From: Euphorbia lathyris
Taxonomy: Eukaryota; Streptophyta; Magnoliopsida; Malpighiales; Euphorbiaceae
NCBI RefSeq assembly: GCF_963576675.1
Contig: NC_088916.1
Span: forward strand, 21,861,501-21,925,500
Length of the DNA stretch: 64,000 nt
Reading direction: 5' to 3'
Numbering within the stretch: position 1 is the first letter of the stretch; every line of letters starts with the position of its first letter. The translations under genes were made by a program, and so were the position numbers. Below the pieces are notes generated by a model. The model was given only the letters and a program-made list of their open reading frames with translations. It made no database searches and was not told the origin of the DNA. This document shows, one piece after another, positions 32,093 to 42,559 of this stretch.

Positions 32093-34954
32093 ATGACTAG
32101 AGTTTCCGTCAACATCTCCGGTGCCGGTCACCCTAAGACCAGCTCCGATGAACCCTCCAGGCAAACTACTGTGCCTGAAACCACCAAGGTCACTACGCCG
32201 AGCAAAGGCAAAGCTGGCCAAGCTACCTCAACTAAGGGTAAGCCGACCAAGGCCAGAACCTATACCAAGGTATTTGAAGACATTAGTGAATGGAAAGTAG
32301 ACTTTTCACGATGGGTTTCTGAGGCCTTCGTGACATTCGAGCAACCCTTCTGCGAATGGATATCAAAGAATGGCTGGACAGAGCTGTTCTCCATTAGGGA
32401 TCACACCTATGCTGACCTAGTAAGGGAGTTCTACAACAATCTCCGAGTTGCTGATGATAACCAGGACTATCTGGTAACTGTTGTAAAGGAAAAGACCATT
32501 TTCATCAACCCTACTTACCTCGCTAACTTGCTGAAGTTAAAGAATGAGGGAACAAAACTGAGGCGATATGGAGATCATGATGGTACTGGGTACGATACCA
32601 CCTTCTGTAAGCCCGCTGGCCACTCTGGAGAAGTCTCAAGTACCTCAATGGGTCAGCACTAAAAGATGGCTCACTATCTGCTGACCTACTTCATTTACCC
32701 CAAGATCAACTGCACCACCTCAGCAACGAATTTTGAGCAATGCTTTATATGGCATATGCTGACGTACAAGCCGATCAATATGCCAGTATTCTTGATTGCT
32801 GGGTTCATAAGGAGCACTGGAACTCTCAGGCTGGGATCACTCATCACCAGAATCCTCTTAGATCATCAAATTGATCTATCTCAGGAAACTAAGGCTAGAG
32901 GATCTGAGATAACCGCAGCTTCGCTGAGGGCTTTGAAGTTCAATCAGCCACTAAAGAAAGGAAAAGTTGCTGCTGAACAACAAGCTGAGGAAACAGCTCC
33001 AAAGCAAAGCAAAAGGACAAAGGCTCCAGCTACCCGCAAGAGGAAAGCTGTTGGGACTCCTTCAAAGAAGGCTGAGCCTCAGGCCAAGAAGCCTAAGTCA
33101 GCTGCTGAACCAGGTTAGGAGAGACCTAAGTCAGCTGAGAAAAGGAGCAGGCAAGAAGAGCCTGAAATTGAGGAAAGAACAGATGCTGATGAGCAACCTT
33201 AAAAGAAGCAGAAGTCTTCTACACTGACTCCTATTGATGCTATCCCTACTGACGTCGTTGTGCCTGGTGATTCTCACTACACACAGTGTCTAGGAACTGT
33301 AGCTGAGCATCAAGAAGATGATGTGCATCTGGACGATCAGTTCATTGCACAAGTTGAGGAAGAGTTAGATGGCGATAGTGAAGAAGATGAAGAACAAGAA
33401 GAAGCCAGCGGTCAGGATGACGCTGAGGACACAGAGGAGACAGCTAGTGAGGTTGGAGCTGAGCCAACAAATACTGAGTTGGCTGCTGGCAATGTACAAG
33501 AACAAGATGACCAGCTTAATGCTGATCAAGAGGAAACTTCTCCCTCTCACTCAGGAGACTCTATCCAAGCTGACACACCTCCTCGAAAAAGAAGATTAAT
33601 CAAGGCAAGTCAGAAGTCGGTCATTGAACCTCTTGCCCAAATACCAACTGTTCCTGACTTTGTCATTCAGAAGCCGACCCAAGACCCTTCTAAACTCAAG
33701 CTGAAATTTTTCAGAAAACAACCATCTACTACTCCATCGGCTTCCCTTGAAAAGCAAGCCTCTGTTTCTTCACCAAAGGAACACGCCGACTTGAATGCTT
33801 CCGCCAACTCAACAAGTAAAGTTGAGCCAATTCCTGTCAATGCTGTTACTACAAGCATTGTGCTGACTCACAACATTCCTGCACCAGTCAGCACAGACAG
33901 CATTAGAATTACTTCTTCTCCAATCAACACATCTGTCGATCAATCAGTTCTACCAAAACCTCAAGTGCAGATTGGAAACACACTTCCAGTCACTGACCAT
34001 GTTATTCCTCTGACTCCTCTTCCAACCGGTCATACTGAGGCAACAAGGCAAAGTAATGAAGGCCCTCTTAGCTACTTGCATGCCACCGAGTCTGGAAAAA
34101 GAATCATCGACTCGGTGCAAACACTAATCAAAGACCTTCATCAAACCACTCAACCTGCTGCTGGGTCTTCTACTACTGAGACAACTCAGCTCTCCCATGT
34201 AACTCAGCTTCTCAACGAAGTTAAGGGATTCAAGGACTTGCTGAGTGTCATCGTTACCTTTCAAGCATAGCAAGCTAAGCAGGATTCCATCGCAAAGCTG
34301 GATGAGATCCAGCTGACAATAGTTCAACATCTCAACGCTCTTCAAGAACAAGTTCAGACTTTGTCAGCTGCGAACACGCGCTATGCAACTTCTGATGAAG
34401 TCAAAATGCTTTTTGCTCAGCTTCACACTGAGCAAATCAAAACCAACGAGCAAATGGTCTCCTATTCTCAGTGCTCAGTAGAGCAAATTGGTGAGGCCGT
34501 TCGATTGCTGAACTTGAACAAGCAAGAGATGGATACTGACGCTATGAAGCAAAATGAAATGTTGTCTATCACCAGACAAACTTTCAACCACATACGTCAT
34601 ACAAATGTTCAGTGTCAATACTACGACACATCCTTACTCAAGACATTCCATCAAGTCGTTGCTGGTCTGACCGATGCACTTACCTGGATAGGTAAATCTC
34701 AAGCTTTCACAGTAAGCATGATCAGCGCTGCTGAACTTAATATACCTGCCGAGGTATCAGATGATGGAGTTGCAATTTTTGATGGTGTCAATGAAAGCTC
34801 CGATAGACTTAAGGCGCTGTCCACGGAACTGACCAGAGCCGTCTTAACCGATGCCTTTAGGATTCCTCCTCCCGATGCTGACAAAACGGGGGAGAAAGAA
34901 CAAGCTAGAACACAGCATGAGCATAGTCAGTCCAAACAAAAGAGACAGAAATAG
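32093..34954 (+). pseudogene. SIRE env-like ORF (putative plant transposon protein), inactivated
   Basis: One frame from ATG 32093 to 34954 is interrupted by four in-frame stops (32660-32662, 33116-33118, 33200-33202, 34268-34270). The first third contains a globular region (EWISKNGWTELFSIRDHTYA, then FIYPKINCTTSATNFEQ). I recall it as the 'putative plant transposon protein' domain found behind pol in SIRE-type elements. A Lys/Ala-rich basic stretch and a long acidic Glu/Asp/Gln/Ser-rich region follow, with a predicted helical C terminus. Role unknown. I see no convincing signal peptide or membrane anchor, so 'envelope' is a positional label. Confidence 0.65.
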
Positions 34955-35493
34955 AAATTAGGCTAGCTCAGTTATGCTATGTTTGTAGTCTCTATGTGTT
35001 ATGTTTTTCTTTCTTTTGCTGTAAACACTGACTACTTCTAGTAATATCAATACTTGCATCTGTTTATCCAAAAACTGAGTTATGAGTTATTATCTATGAT
35101 GCTGAGTATTAAATCATTATGTATCTTCAATTACATCAACCATGTCTAATGCTTATAAAACTTGTTGATTGTACCCAATGCTGATAACATGTTTGACATT
35201 GACTTGTATGTCTATATAACATTGTCTTATAAAACTCATTGAACAACAAATTACTCAGCGCCCTCTGAATGCTATAACTTCCGCTTAAACACTGAGTAAA
35301 ATAGAATATGTTCCATGAGCTGACCTATATCTGAAAACTGACCTTAGACTTACTCGATTAAACCTTCAAATGTTTAGAGTAAAACTAAGTCAGTAGCTCA
35401 ACCCTTACGGGGGAGTTTGCTAAGATATATTAGGTCAACTATTGTGGGGGAGCTCAATACTGAGTTCTTCGCTGAATAGTTTTGCCAACATCA
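34955..35493 (+). other. SIRE 3' untranslated internal region
   Basis: Non-coding, rich in ctgagt/actgag words. It holds two extra polypurine-like cgggggag / tgggggag tracts near 35408 and 35443, before the one adjoining the LTR. Confidence 0.6.
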
Positions 35494-35506
35494 AAATGGG
35501 GGAGTT
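35494..35506 (+). other. SIRE polypurine tract
   Basis: aaatgggggagtt immediately before the 3' LTR start tgttgaaacacc. Confidence 0.85.
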
Positions 35507-36844
35507 TGTTGAAACACCTTTCCACATAATTTTGATTTGACAAAATTGTTTAAGTATAATTAAAAACATATTGTAAACACACTAAGTTTAAATGCTTTGA
35601 TTTATTCTACTAATGTGTTTGTTCAATGTTGAGTTAAATTGTTTATAAGACACAAGATTAAAAGGCCCAAACCCAATACGGAGGTCAAAGCCCAAGTCAA
35701 ACAGTTTAAGGCAACTCGGCCCGCGTATGTCAAAACGCTGTCGTTATGTACAAAATGCAGCTCAGCGGAAGAAGGATCTAGAAGACCTTCGAGGAACAAC
35801 TTCGGGAAGAAGCTGCTGAGTTGATTCGACAAACAGTACAAGACAGCAGCTGGCTTAGAACAACTTCCAGACAAAGTGTTTCCACTTTGGGTAAAGATCA
35901 GAAGACACAGTATGCTGTCTAGTTGACATTACCATAAATGGAGAGACATTCTGCCGAGCTGACCAAAAGCTGACCGAGGACAGAAGATACTCAAATCTGA
36001 TTGGCCGAGAGTTCTGAGCAAGTCAGGATGACAACGACAGGAAGCCGTTTCCCTCCAACGGTTATTTCGAAATTCGAAATGACCGATGCCTCAGACGTCT
36101 CTATAAATAGTGCCATCAGTTGCTTCATTCTACACAGAACTTGATCAAGCCATTACGCTGGCCAAATTTCTACGCAAAGTTCTGCAAGAAAAAGCAAAGC
36201 AATCTTACACTAAATTTCATATCTTTTGTGTAAAAGTCTAGAGTGATTATTCAATCATCTAAGGTGTCTTAGCAATCATTGTTTAGGACAAACACTTATC
36301 ATTTCTAGAGATTAGAAAGGAGAGGCTGAGTACTCGGTAATAGTACTCAGCGAGAGATTAGGATTGAGTAGAGGTATAGAGGAAGGTACTCTTGTTATAC
36401 TCAGTTGCTAAGATTGTAAAAGGTTTGATGCTCTACCGTTAAAGAGCTCAGTAGAGAATTCGAAATCTCGGAACGTGTTCCGGGGACAGGACGTAGGCTT
36501 GGAGGCCGAACCTGGATAAATCTGCTGAGTAACATATTTCTAACCTTTAACTCCTTTATATATTTATTGCTTGCTTAAACAAAAACTGACCAAGTAAAGA
36601 GGTCAAGCTGAGTTGTGCGCATTGAATATCTGAGCTCAGGAATAGACTCTAAGTGTTATCTCCTGACTCAAGTGAAGAAACTGACCTAGTCACTAGTTGA
36701 CTAAGCCAGTATCTTGCTATTCACTCAGCACCGCTGTCCAAACCTTTTTCTCACGAAAAAGAAGTCCGCCCTAGCTTAAAATTTTTAAATAGTTCCTAAC
36801 CCCCCCCCTTGGAACTATACTTGTAACGTTATAAGGGACCAACA
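35507..36844 (+). repeat. SIRE 3' LTR
   Basis: 1,338 bp, matching 25345-26680 with about 20 substitutions by eye and a C-run length difference. The aagtg duplication follows. Confidence 0.95.
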
Positions 36845-36974
36845 AAGTGAATCCATTGCTACCCCACCCACCCTATATAGTCAAAACATAACAAGTACCA
36901 AAAAAGAAAGTCATACATTGTGAACACACCACCGAATTATTGAGAAATGAATCTTATGATATCTTCCTGCAAAC

Positions 36975-37079
36975 CTGTGCCATAAAGCGTGGAAGCATTA
37001 GTGCAAGTATTTGTTCGAGGATTCTGGCCCCAGTTGAATCTATTGCTTGAACTAGAATTGCAGTAAATGCAAAAGGAAC
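36975..37079 (-). pseudogene. DUF1997-like penultimate exon (copy 1)
   Basis: A 105-bp minus-strand exon in phase 0 encoding VPFAFTAILVQAIDSTGAR then ILEQILALMLPRFMAQ. It ends at donor cag|gtttgc. The LPRF.AQ end and the next exon's WASGD..RQPLGTG fit my recollection of plant DUF1997 proteins. The intron to the last exon (25144) now holds the 11.5-kb SIRE element. Copies: 48141-48245 and 63724-63828. Confidence 0.5.
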
Positions 37080-37393
37080 CTCAATGCTAACCTACCATTA
37101 AATCTCCAAGTTATAAGCAACACAGATATTTGAAGTACATATAGCCACCTATTGAGCAAGTACAGAAGATAACATTTGATACCCAGAAACACAACATTTC
37201 TAAAAACCAGACATGCATGCAATTAAAGTCAACGCTCATTCCAATGCCACAAAATATCATCACATCTTCAGAACACAAAATGCATTAGCTTCATTTTAAC
37301 ATTCTCAAAACATTTTCTAGTCTTGTGTCTACTAAAACAAACAATCCAAAAGTTCTGAATAACAGTCAAAATAGGGACTAAAAACTAGCAAGC

Positions 37394-37457
37394 TCAGCTC
37401 TCAGTTTGTTCCCTCAACCACCGAATTGTGCTCCTAACGGTCACGACGCTAGCAGTG
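37394..37457 (-). other. Possible short terminal exon, unidentified
   Basis: After a plausible acceptor (gtgacag) the minus strand reads TASVVTVRSTIRWLREQTES and stops. The second tandem copy (near 48561-48624) keeps the frame with two substitutions. I do not recognise it, and it may be chance. Confidence 0.2.
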
Positions 37458-37951
37458 CTGTCACATAACAAAACAATAGTCAGTGCACAATATCCACACA
37501 TTCAGCCTCCAAGGGCAAAGCATTCAATTACAGTTTTGAATAAAACTGATAAGGTGGATGAAGGGTATTTACTTCAAAGTGTAGACACTGCTAGTCACAA
37601 AACGATAAGTAGGATTGACTATGCACAAAACAATAACACTGAAAAGTTAGCAAGACTCCAAATAATTAGGATTCACTTGTAAACCCATTGAAGCTATCAG
37701 GTAGCTGCAAAATAAAACTCAAGTTTTCACATTTCATAACTTGGGGCTTTGAATTCCAAAATTTAACACTTTTACTTGCTAAGATGCCCATAAGAGCAGT
37801 GATGTTTTATTTTGTGGTGGGACTAGAAGATTTCAGCTCAGGTTTTGTGATATGTGCTTAAGTTTGTTTGCAGGTGATGTACTATAAGACGATTGGGAAA
37901 CAGAAACATATTTTGGGGAAATAAAAGCAGATAAGATTTTTGGTGATGTCC

Positions 37952-39511
37952 TGATAGGGGTCAAAAACCCCTATCTTTAGGTACGGTTTTATGACGGTTT
38001 TTAGCGTTATTTCATGAATAAGCGAGCAATTGTCGCATTTATATGCTTTTGTGTGAGTTAGTTAGAAATTGGAAATGTTTTATTTACTTTTCGTTGTTTA
38101 GGTTCGTTTTCTGTTTATTTTAGGCAAATATGGCCAAAATAGCATGTACGTTAAATTTCCATTATCTTTTATAGCTAATTGATCCGCCAAAAGTCGCACC
38201 AAATGGAGTGTTTACTCAAAATGAGCGATTGGCGGGTCAATTTAGCCTCGGAACTAATGTTGTTTGGAGTTTATGTGCGTGTGCAGGTTAAAACATGATC
38301 AATTTCAGGCAAAAATCACGTCTCGGGGACCCCCGGCAGTCGCTCGGCGAATTAGGCAGCGACGAGCAGCCCAGGCCCTGGTCGGCGAGCTGCCCAGGCG
38401 CTGGTCGGTGAGCTTCCCAGGCGCTGCTCGGCGAGCTAGCTGTGCCAGCTCACCGAGCTGGCCCTCAGGGGCCAGCTCGCGTCGAGCTGGCGCCCAGCTC
38501 GACGAGTTGCCCTGCGGGAATCAGTCAAAAGATTGATTCTCGGCCCCACGAAGTCACGATTGACCCCACGACTTCTCACCTGCAAAAGGATACGAATTAG
38601 GTCAGAAAAAGGGCCCGAACCGCATCTATAAATAGAACTTTTTAATTGTAAATTAGATATCTTTTATCTTTTGTAAAAACCTAAGCTTCCACCTTGAGAA
38701 ATCCTCTCCACCTCCTCCGTCTCTTTCAACCTCCATTGAAGACAGCTCCGAAGCTCCGTTCCCCGAGGATTGCTCAAGTTCCATCCTTAAGTCCTAGGAA
38801 GACGCCTGCATTGGTAGACAAGTTCCCTAAAAGGGATTTTTCTTCTTTTATATTCTGTCTAGCCCCCGATCCATGCTATGAATCCTAGGCTCATTGTATC
38901 TTCGTGACAATATTTTCATCTTTGATATATATTATAGTTTTGTTTAGTCAATTGTTCTATTGCTTTAATCTTTGTCTTACGCTTTGTCTGATTGGTTTAA
39001 CTCATTTGATAATCCCAAAATTAAGTTGGCACATATTGCGAGCTGAATCTGACCTAGTTAGTGCCTATAGGTTTGACGACCCTATAGAAGATTAAGCCCA
39101 AATTGCTGAGCCTTAGAGCTAGTTTCGGCCTTACAAGGGAATCACGAACTAGGGACCTCAGGAGGATAGGTAGGGTTAATCGCCTCGGACACAAGTGACT
39201 TAGATTAGGTTTTAATTCCGTTGTCTAAACAATTTATTCTCATTATTATCGTATCACCTCATGTCCCTTCGGGTAATTACATTGGTAAAAGATCACTTAG
39301 CTAGGAGTAGAGTAATTCAACTAGGAGTAGATTAACTCAATCAAACAACCTCAAAACCCACACAGCCTAGATAACACCTGAGACCAAGTAGCTCGATACT
39401 TGTAGTAAATAAATCCTGTGGATTCGATACCTAGACTTGTCCAGATTTTATTACTTGATAACGACGGGGTACACCTATCCCTTAGTGAGCCTTCTTAACG
39501 GAGGCGCGTCA
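37952..39511 (+). repeat. Athila-2 5' LTR
   Basis: 1,560 bp. TATA-like ctataaatag at about 38626-38635. A GC-rich gagctgg/ccagctc array at 38338-38518. It is shorter than the partner LTR, mainly through repeat-copy differences near 38460 and 39300. Confidence 0.9.
38338..38518. repeat. gctcgncgagctgg array in the Athila-2 5' LTR
   Basis: Irregular copies of cgagctggc, gccagctc and cggcgagctg in both orientations, able to fold on one another. The partner array in the 3' LTR (44692-44893) has a different copy number. A third array is at 42438-42559. Confidence 0.75.
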
Positions 39512-39517
39512 AGTTTT

Positions 39518-39535
39518 TGGCGCCGTTGCCGGGGA
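39518..39535 (+). other. Athila-2 primer-binding site (tRNA-Asp)
   Basis: tggcgccgttgccgggga, preceded by the agttttt spacer, identical to the site of the first Athila element. Confidence 0.9.
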
Positions 39536-39647
39536 TTTATTTCTTCTGCAATATCGAACCAAAGGTCGATTTGTTAGTTTAGGCATTCCTTTGTGAATAT
39601 CCTTTGTTTATATTGTCTATACCTCTTTATACATATACTTGTTTATA

Positions 39648-40908
39648 GGGGAAAGTACAAAAATAAACCTTGTGGTTTAGACCATTTTCGAACATAGACT
39701 ATGTGGTTTAAAAGTTTACAAACAGGTACCTTGTGGTTGATTCTGTTAGCAAACACAGTCCAAACTGACTAACAGTGTTAAAAAAAAGTCAAAAGTCAAA
39801 AGGTAAAGAGTTATTTTGGTCCTTATATTTTTTTTATTTTATAAATTAACTCCTTTATTATTTAATTACCACCAACAAACCCCAAAACAAAACCAAAATT
39901 CAAACACACCATCTTCTCCCCTCTCACATCTCTCTTCTTTCGTAATTCAAATACTTAAACTTATAATCAAACCTCCCGTGATCTTTCCGTTCGAGCTTTA
40001 CTGTGTCAAGTCTATTATTTCTATAATTTCCATTATTGTATCAGAAATTGACTTCCAATGGTTAAAGAATTTACATTTACTTGAATTTGGCTGAAACAGA
40101 TTCTTAGGCAAAGCAGTCACCCTTCCTCAAAACTTGGAACCATCACCATGGAAAATCTACACAATAACACAAGTAGAAGAAGTAAAAATCCTAATAAGAA
40201 TTCCAATTCTCTTCAGCACAATCGTAATGAACATATGTTTAGCACATCTCCAAACATTCTCAGTTCAACAAGGTTTCATCATGAACAGATTCCTCAGAAA
40301 ATTCGAAGTCCCAGCTCCATCTGTCCCAATTATCCCCTTACTTTCATGACAATCCTAATCCCAATTCCTCTTCGTCCCATTCGCCAAAAAATTCACTGGT
40401 CACCCCACCGGAATCACCCAGCTCCAATGTGTCGGAATCATCCTCATCCTCTCTGCAATTTCCATGGCCGTTGCCTGATTAATTGAAGTCAATAGACAAA
40501 ATCAAGCCATTTCAGATACTGGGAACCCTAGAATTAGTGTATTTTGGCTTTCTTTTCAATTTGCGATTTCAGATGTTTTTTTTAAAACATAAATATTGTT
40601 GGTTTCGTAGGTTGGTTTTTCAATCCAAATAGATAGAGAAAATGGTTGTGTTTGAATTTTGTTTTTTTTTGTTTTAGGGTTTGTTGGTGGTCATTAAATA
40701 ATAAAATGGTTAATTTATAAAATAAATAAATAGAAGGACCAAAATAACTCTTTGCCTTTTGACTTTTGATTTTTTTAACACCGTTAGTCAATTTGGACCG
40801 TGTTTGCTGACGGAATCAACCACAAGGTACTTGTTTGTAAACTTTTAAACCACATAGTCTACGTTCGAAAATGGTCCAAACCACAAGGTTTATTTTTGTA
40901 CTTTTCCC
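39648..40908. mobile_element. Pack-MULE (Mutator-like element with captured gene DNA)
   Basis: 1,261 bp with long terminal inverted repeats (39648-39908 and 40647-40908, about 260 bp, highly similar), starting gggaaa(a)gtacaaaaata. The 9-bp direct repeat ttgtttata flanks it at 39639-39647 and 40909-40917. That word also recurs in the local minisatellite, so the duplication alone is weak. Between the repeats lies a fragment of a transporter gene. Confidence 0.85.
40100..40570 (+). pseudogene. Captured NPF (NRT1/PTR) transporter gene fragment
   Basis: After a splice-acceptor-like aacag, the plus strand encodes FLGKAVTL, then PWKIYTITQVEEVKILIRI, the well-conserved NPF stretch (TVTQVEEVK). After a frame break (stop at 40347) another frame continues [29 protein letters not shown] and ISVFWLSFQFAISD, the usual NPF C-terminal helices. 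NPF proteins are proton-coupled nitrate/peptide/hormone transporters of the plant membrane. This is a partial, frame-broken piece with an intron boundary retained, so it was captured as genomic DNA. Confidence 0.85.
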
Positions 40909-41230
40909 TTGTTTATACATACACTTGTTTATATACGATTCTTTTTGTGAATATCCTTGTTTATATCGTTTATACTTGTTTATACATATACCTGTTTATA
41001 CATACACTTGTTTATAAACGATTTTTTTGTGAATATCCTTGTTTATATCGTTTATACTTGTTTATACATAATTCTTCATACCTGTTTACCTATACTTATA
41101 ATCGTATACTTGTTTATATTATTTATACTTGTGTATACATAATTCTTTATACTTATTCTCTATACTTGTTGATATATAATCTTTATAACTTCTATACTCG
41201 TTCATATCTTTTGTATTTGTTCATAACTAT
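40909..41230. repeat. Degenerate cttgtttatacat minisatellite
   Basis: Irregular repeats of (t)acttgtttatacat with longer units such as gattctttttgtgaatatcc, inside the Athila-2 leader. The same words occur left of the Pack-MULE at 39600-39647. Open frames here are products of the repeat. Confidence 0.8.
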
Positions 41231-41290
41231 ATACTTTTACTTATCAACTTTTGTGCTAGAACTTCACTTTTTCTCAGCATTCTCTGATCA

Positions 41291-42253
41291 ATGAATTGGC
41301 AAGAAAGAGTCGAGTGGCAAGCTCAAAAGTTTACTATCCCATCAAGACAATACATTCATGCCCTAGAGAATGAGGCTCCCAATCCCTCCATGGCCGAGTT
41401 AAATAAGAAAATGGATAACTTGATGGCGAAACTGAGCCTCAACACCAATGAAAGTGTAAGTTTTGTGGGTAATCACCAAAGGTATAATTCTAACCCCAAT
41501 TCTTACAACTTTTATGGTAGTGATTGGAGGAGACCTCAACACTCAAATCTGTCCTACGGGAACCCTAACATGTTGAGGCCTCCAAATAGGTTTGTTAATG
41601 AGCACAGGGAAAACGAATTGGGAGTGTTTCCTTACGAACAAGCAAGCCAAGTTTCTCCACAACCCTCTAGTTCACAAGATGAGGTACTGTCCCTTTTGAA
41701 AGGAATATCAGCCCGACTTACAATCAATGAGGAGGTTTGCAAGGACTTAAGCAACCAATTGGCTCAAATAAACCATGAGATGCAAGAGCGATCCCGAGAT
41801 GCTCTCCCAAGCATAAAAGAAAACATAGAAATCCCACAAAGGGAATCAGCTCAAGCCATCTCTTTGAGGAATGACAAAAAGGTAGCACCAAGTCCACTGT
41901 CACATGCATCACTCAAGGTAAGTGAGGAACCTGAAGCGGTAAGCAACCCCGGTTCAAAATCTGAAATTCTAAATCATGTGAAAGAGATAAAAGATCAAAT
42001 CAAAACTTGTGTATCTCAACTACCTTTTCCTCAAAAGTTAGAAAAGTTTAGGTTTGCTTCATACTCAGAAGGTTTCACTCTCTTTGACCTACCAAGAGAA
42101 TCCAAAAGGGAGCAAACCAAATTTTTTCATAATATGTTTAAATTTGGCCGCTTATTTTCATTAAACTTATTTGAGGCCCCTAATCCGTTTTGTAGGTACG
42201 GATTATTTGTTAAGGAATTCGAGTTCCTAACGCGGATAGAAGCTTATACTTAG
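41291..42253 (+). pseudogene. Athila-2 gag, C-terminal part only
   Basis: 320 residues aligning with the C-terminal half of the first element's gag: EWQAQKFTIPSRQ, AELNKKMDNLMAKLSL, ESVSFVGNHQRYNSN, SAQAISLRNDKKV. The capsid part and the CCHC knuckle are missing (the region runs from LSLN directly to ESVSFVG). Protease, RT and integrase are absent. After PFPQKLEKF it reads into a different short tail. It cannot make a particle alone and would need a helper. Confidence 0.8.
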
Positions 42254-42437
42254 GAAGGAACTCTATGTCGAGCTAACCGACTATAAAAGTAGCGCTTCTT
42301 GGGAGGCAACCCAAGTTTGAATACAACTTTTCAGGTTTTTACTTTTTAATAAATTTTATAGATATACTTTTAGGTTGGTTTAGTTCTTTTACGTTTTTAT
42401 TTTCAGTGCTCGGGTTAAAAAAAAGGGCGTAATTTTG

Positions 42438-42559
42438 CCTCGGGCAGCCCAGCTCGGGCGAGCTGGGCACTGCCGCCCAGCTCATCTCAGACGAGCTGGG
42501 CACCCCAGCTCGGGCGAGCTGAGCACTGCTGCCCAGCTCGCCGAGCTGCTCGGCCGAGA
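42438..42559. repeat. cagctcgggcgagctggg array in the Athila-2 3' region
   Basis: Alternating cccagctcg and cgagctggg words make repeated palindromes. They are related to the arrays in both LTRs of the same element but lie in internal DNA. Confidence 0.75.

Larger units (their letters stand above)
25345..36844 (+). mobile_element. Complete SIRE-type copia element, 11.5 kb
   Basis: LTRs of 1,336 and 1,338 bp, a Met-tRNA primer-binding site, gag, pol, a long env-like region and a polypurine tract, in the order of the SIRE/Maximus lineage. The 5-bp duplication aagtg flanks it (25340-25344 and 36845-36849). The paralogous site near 63545-63555 lacks the element. LTRs differ at about 20 positions by eye, so it is older than the copia element at 7238. 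Pol and env-like frames carry stops. Confidence 0.95.

Noticed and set aside
37428..37682. 84-codon plus-strand ORF conserved at 48594-48848
   Set aside because: Conservation is explained by the tandem duplication. No family similarity, and it covers the minus-strand remnant region.
39648..40908. Long inverted repeats as a microRNA or hairpin-RNA gene
   Set aside because: Inverted ends, flanking duplication and central captured gene DNA fit a Pack-MULE better. Small-RNA production remains possible but is not shown by the sequence.
40800..41294. 164-codon Tyr/Leu-rich ORF that resembles a membrane protein
   Set aside because: Translation of a cttgtttatacat minisatellite plus a MULE terminal repeat. 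The hydrophobicity is a product of base composition.
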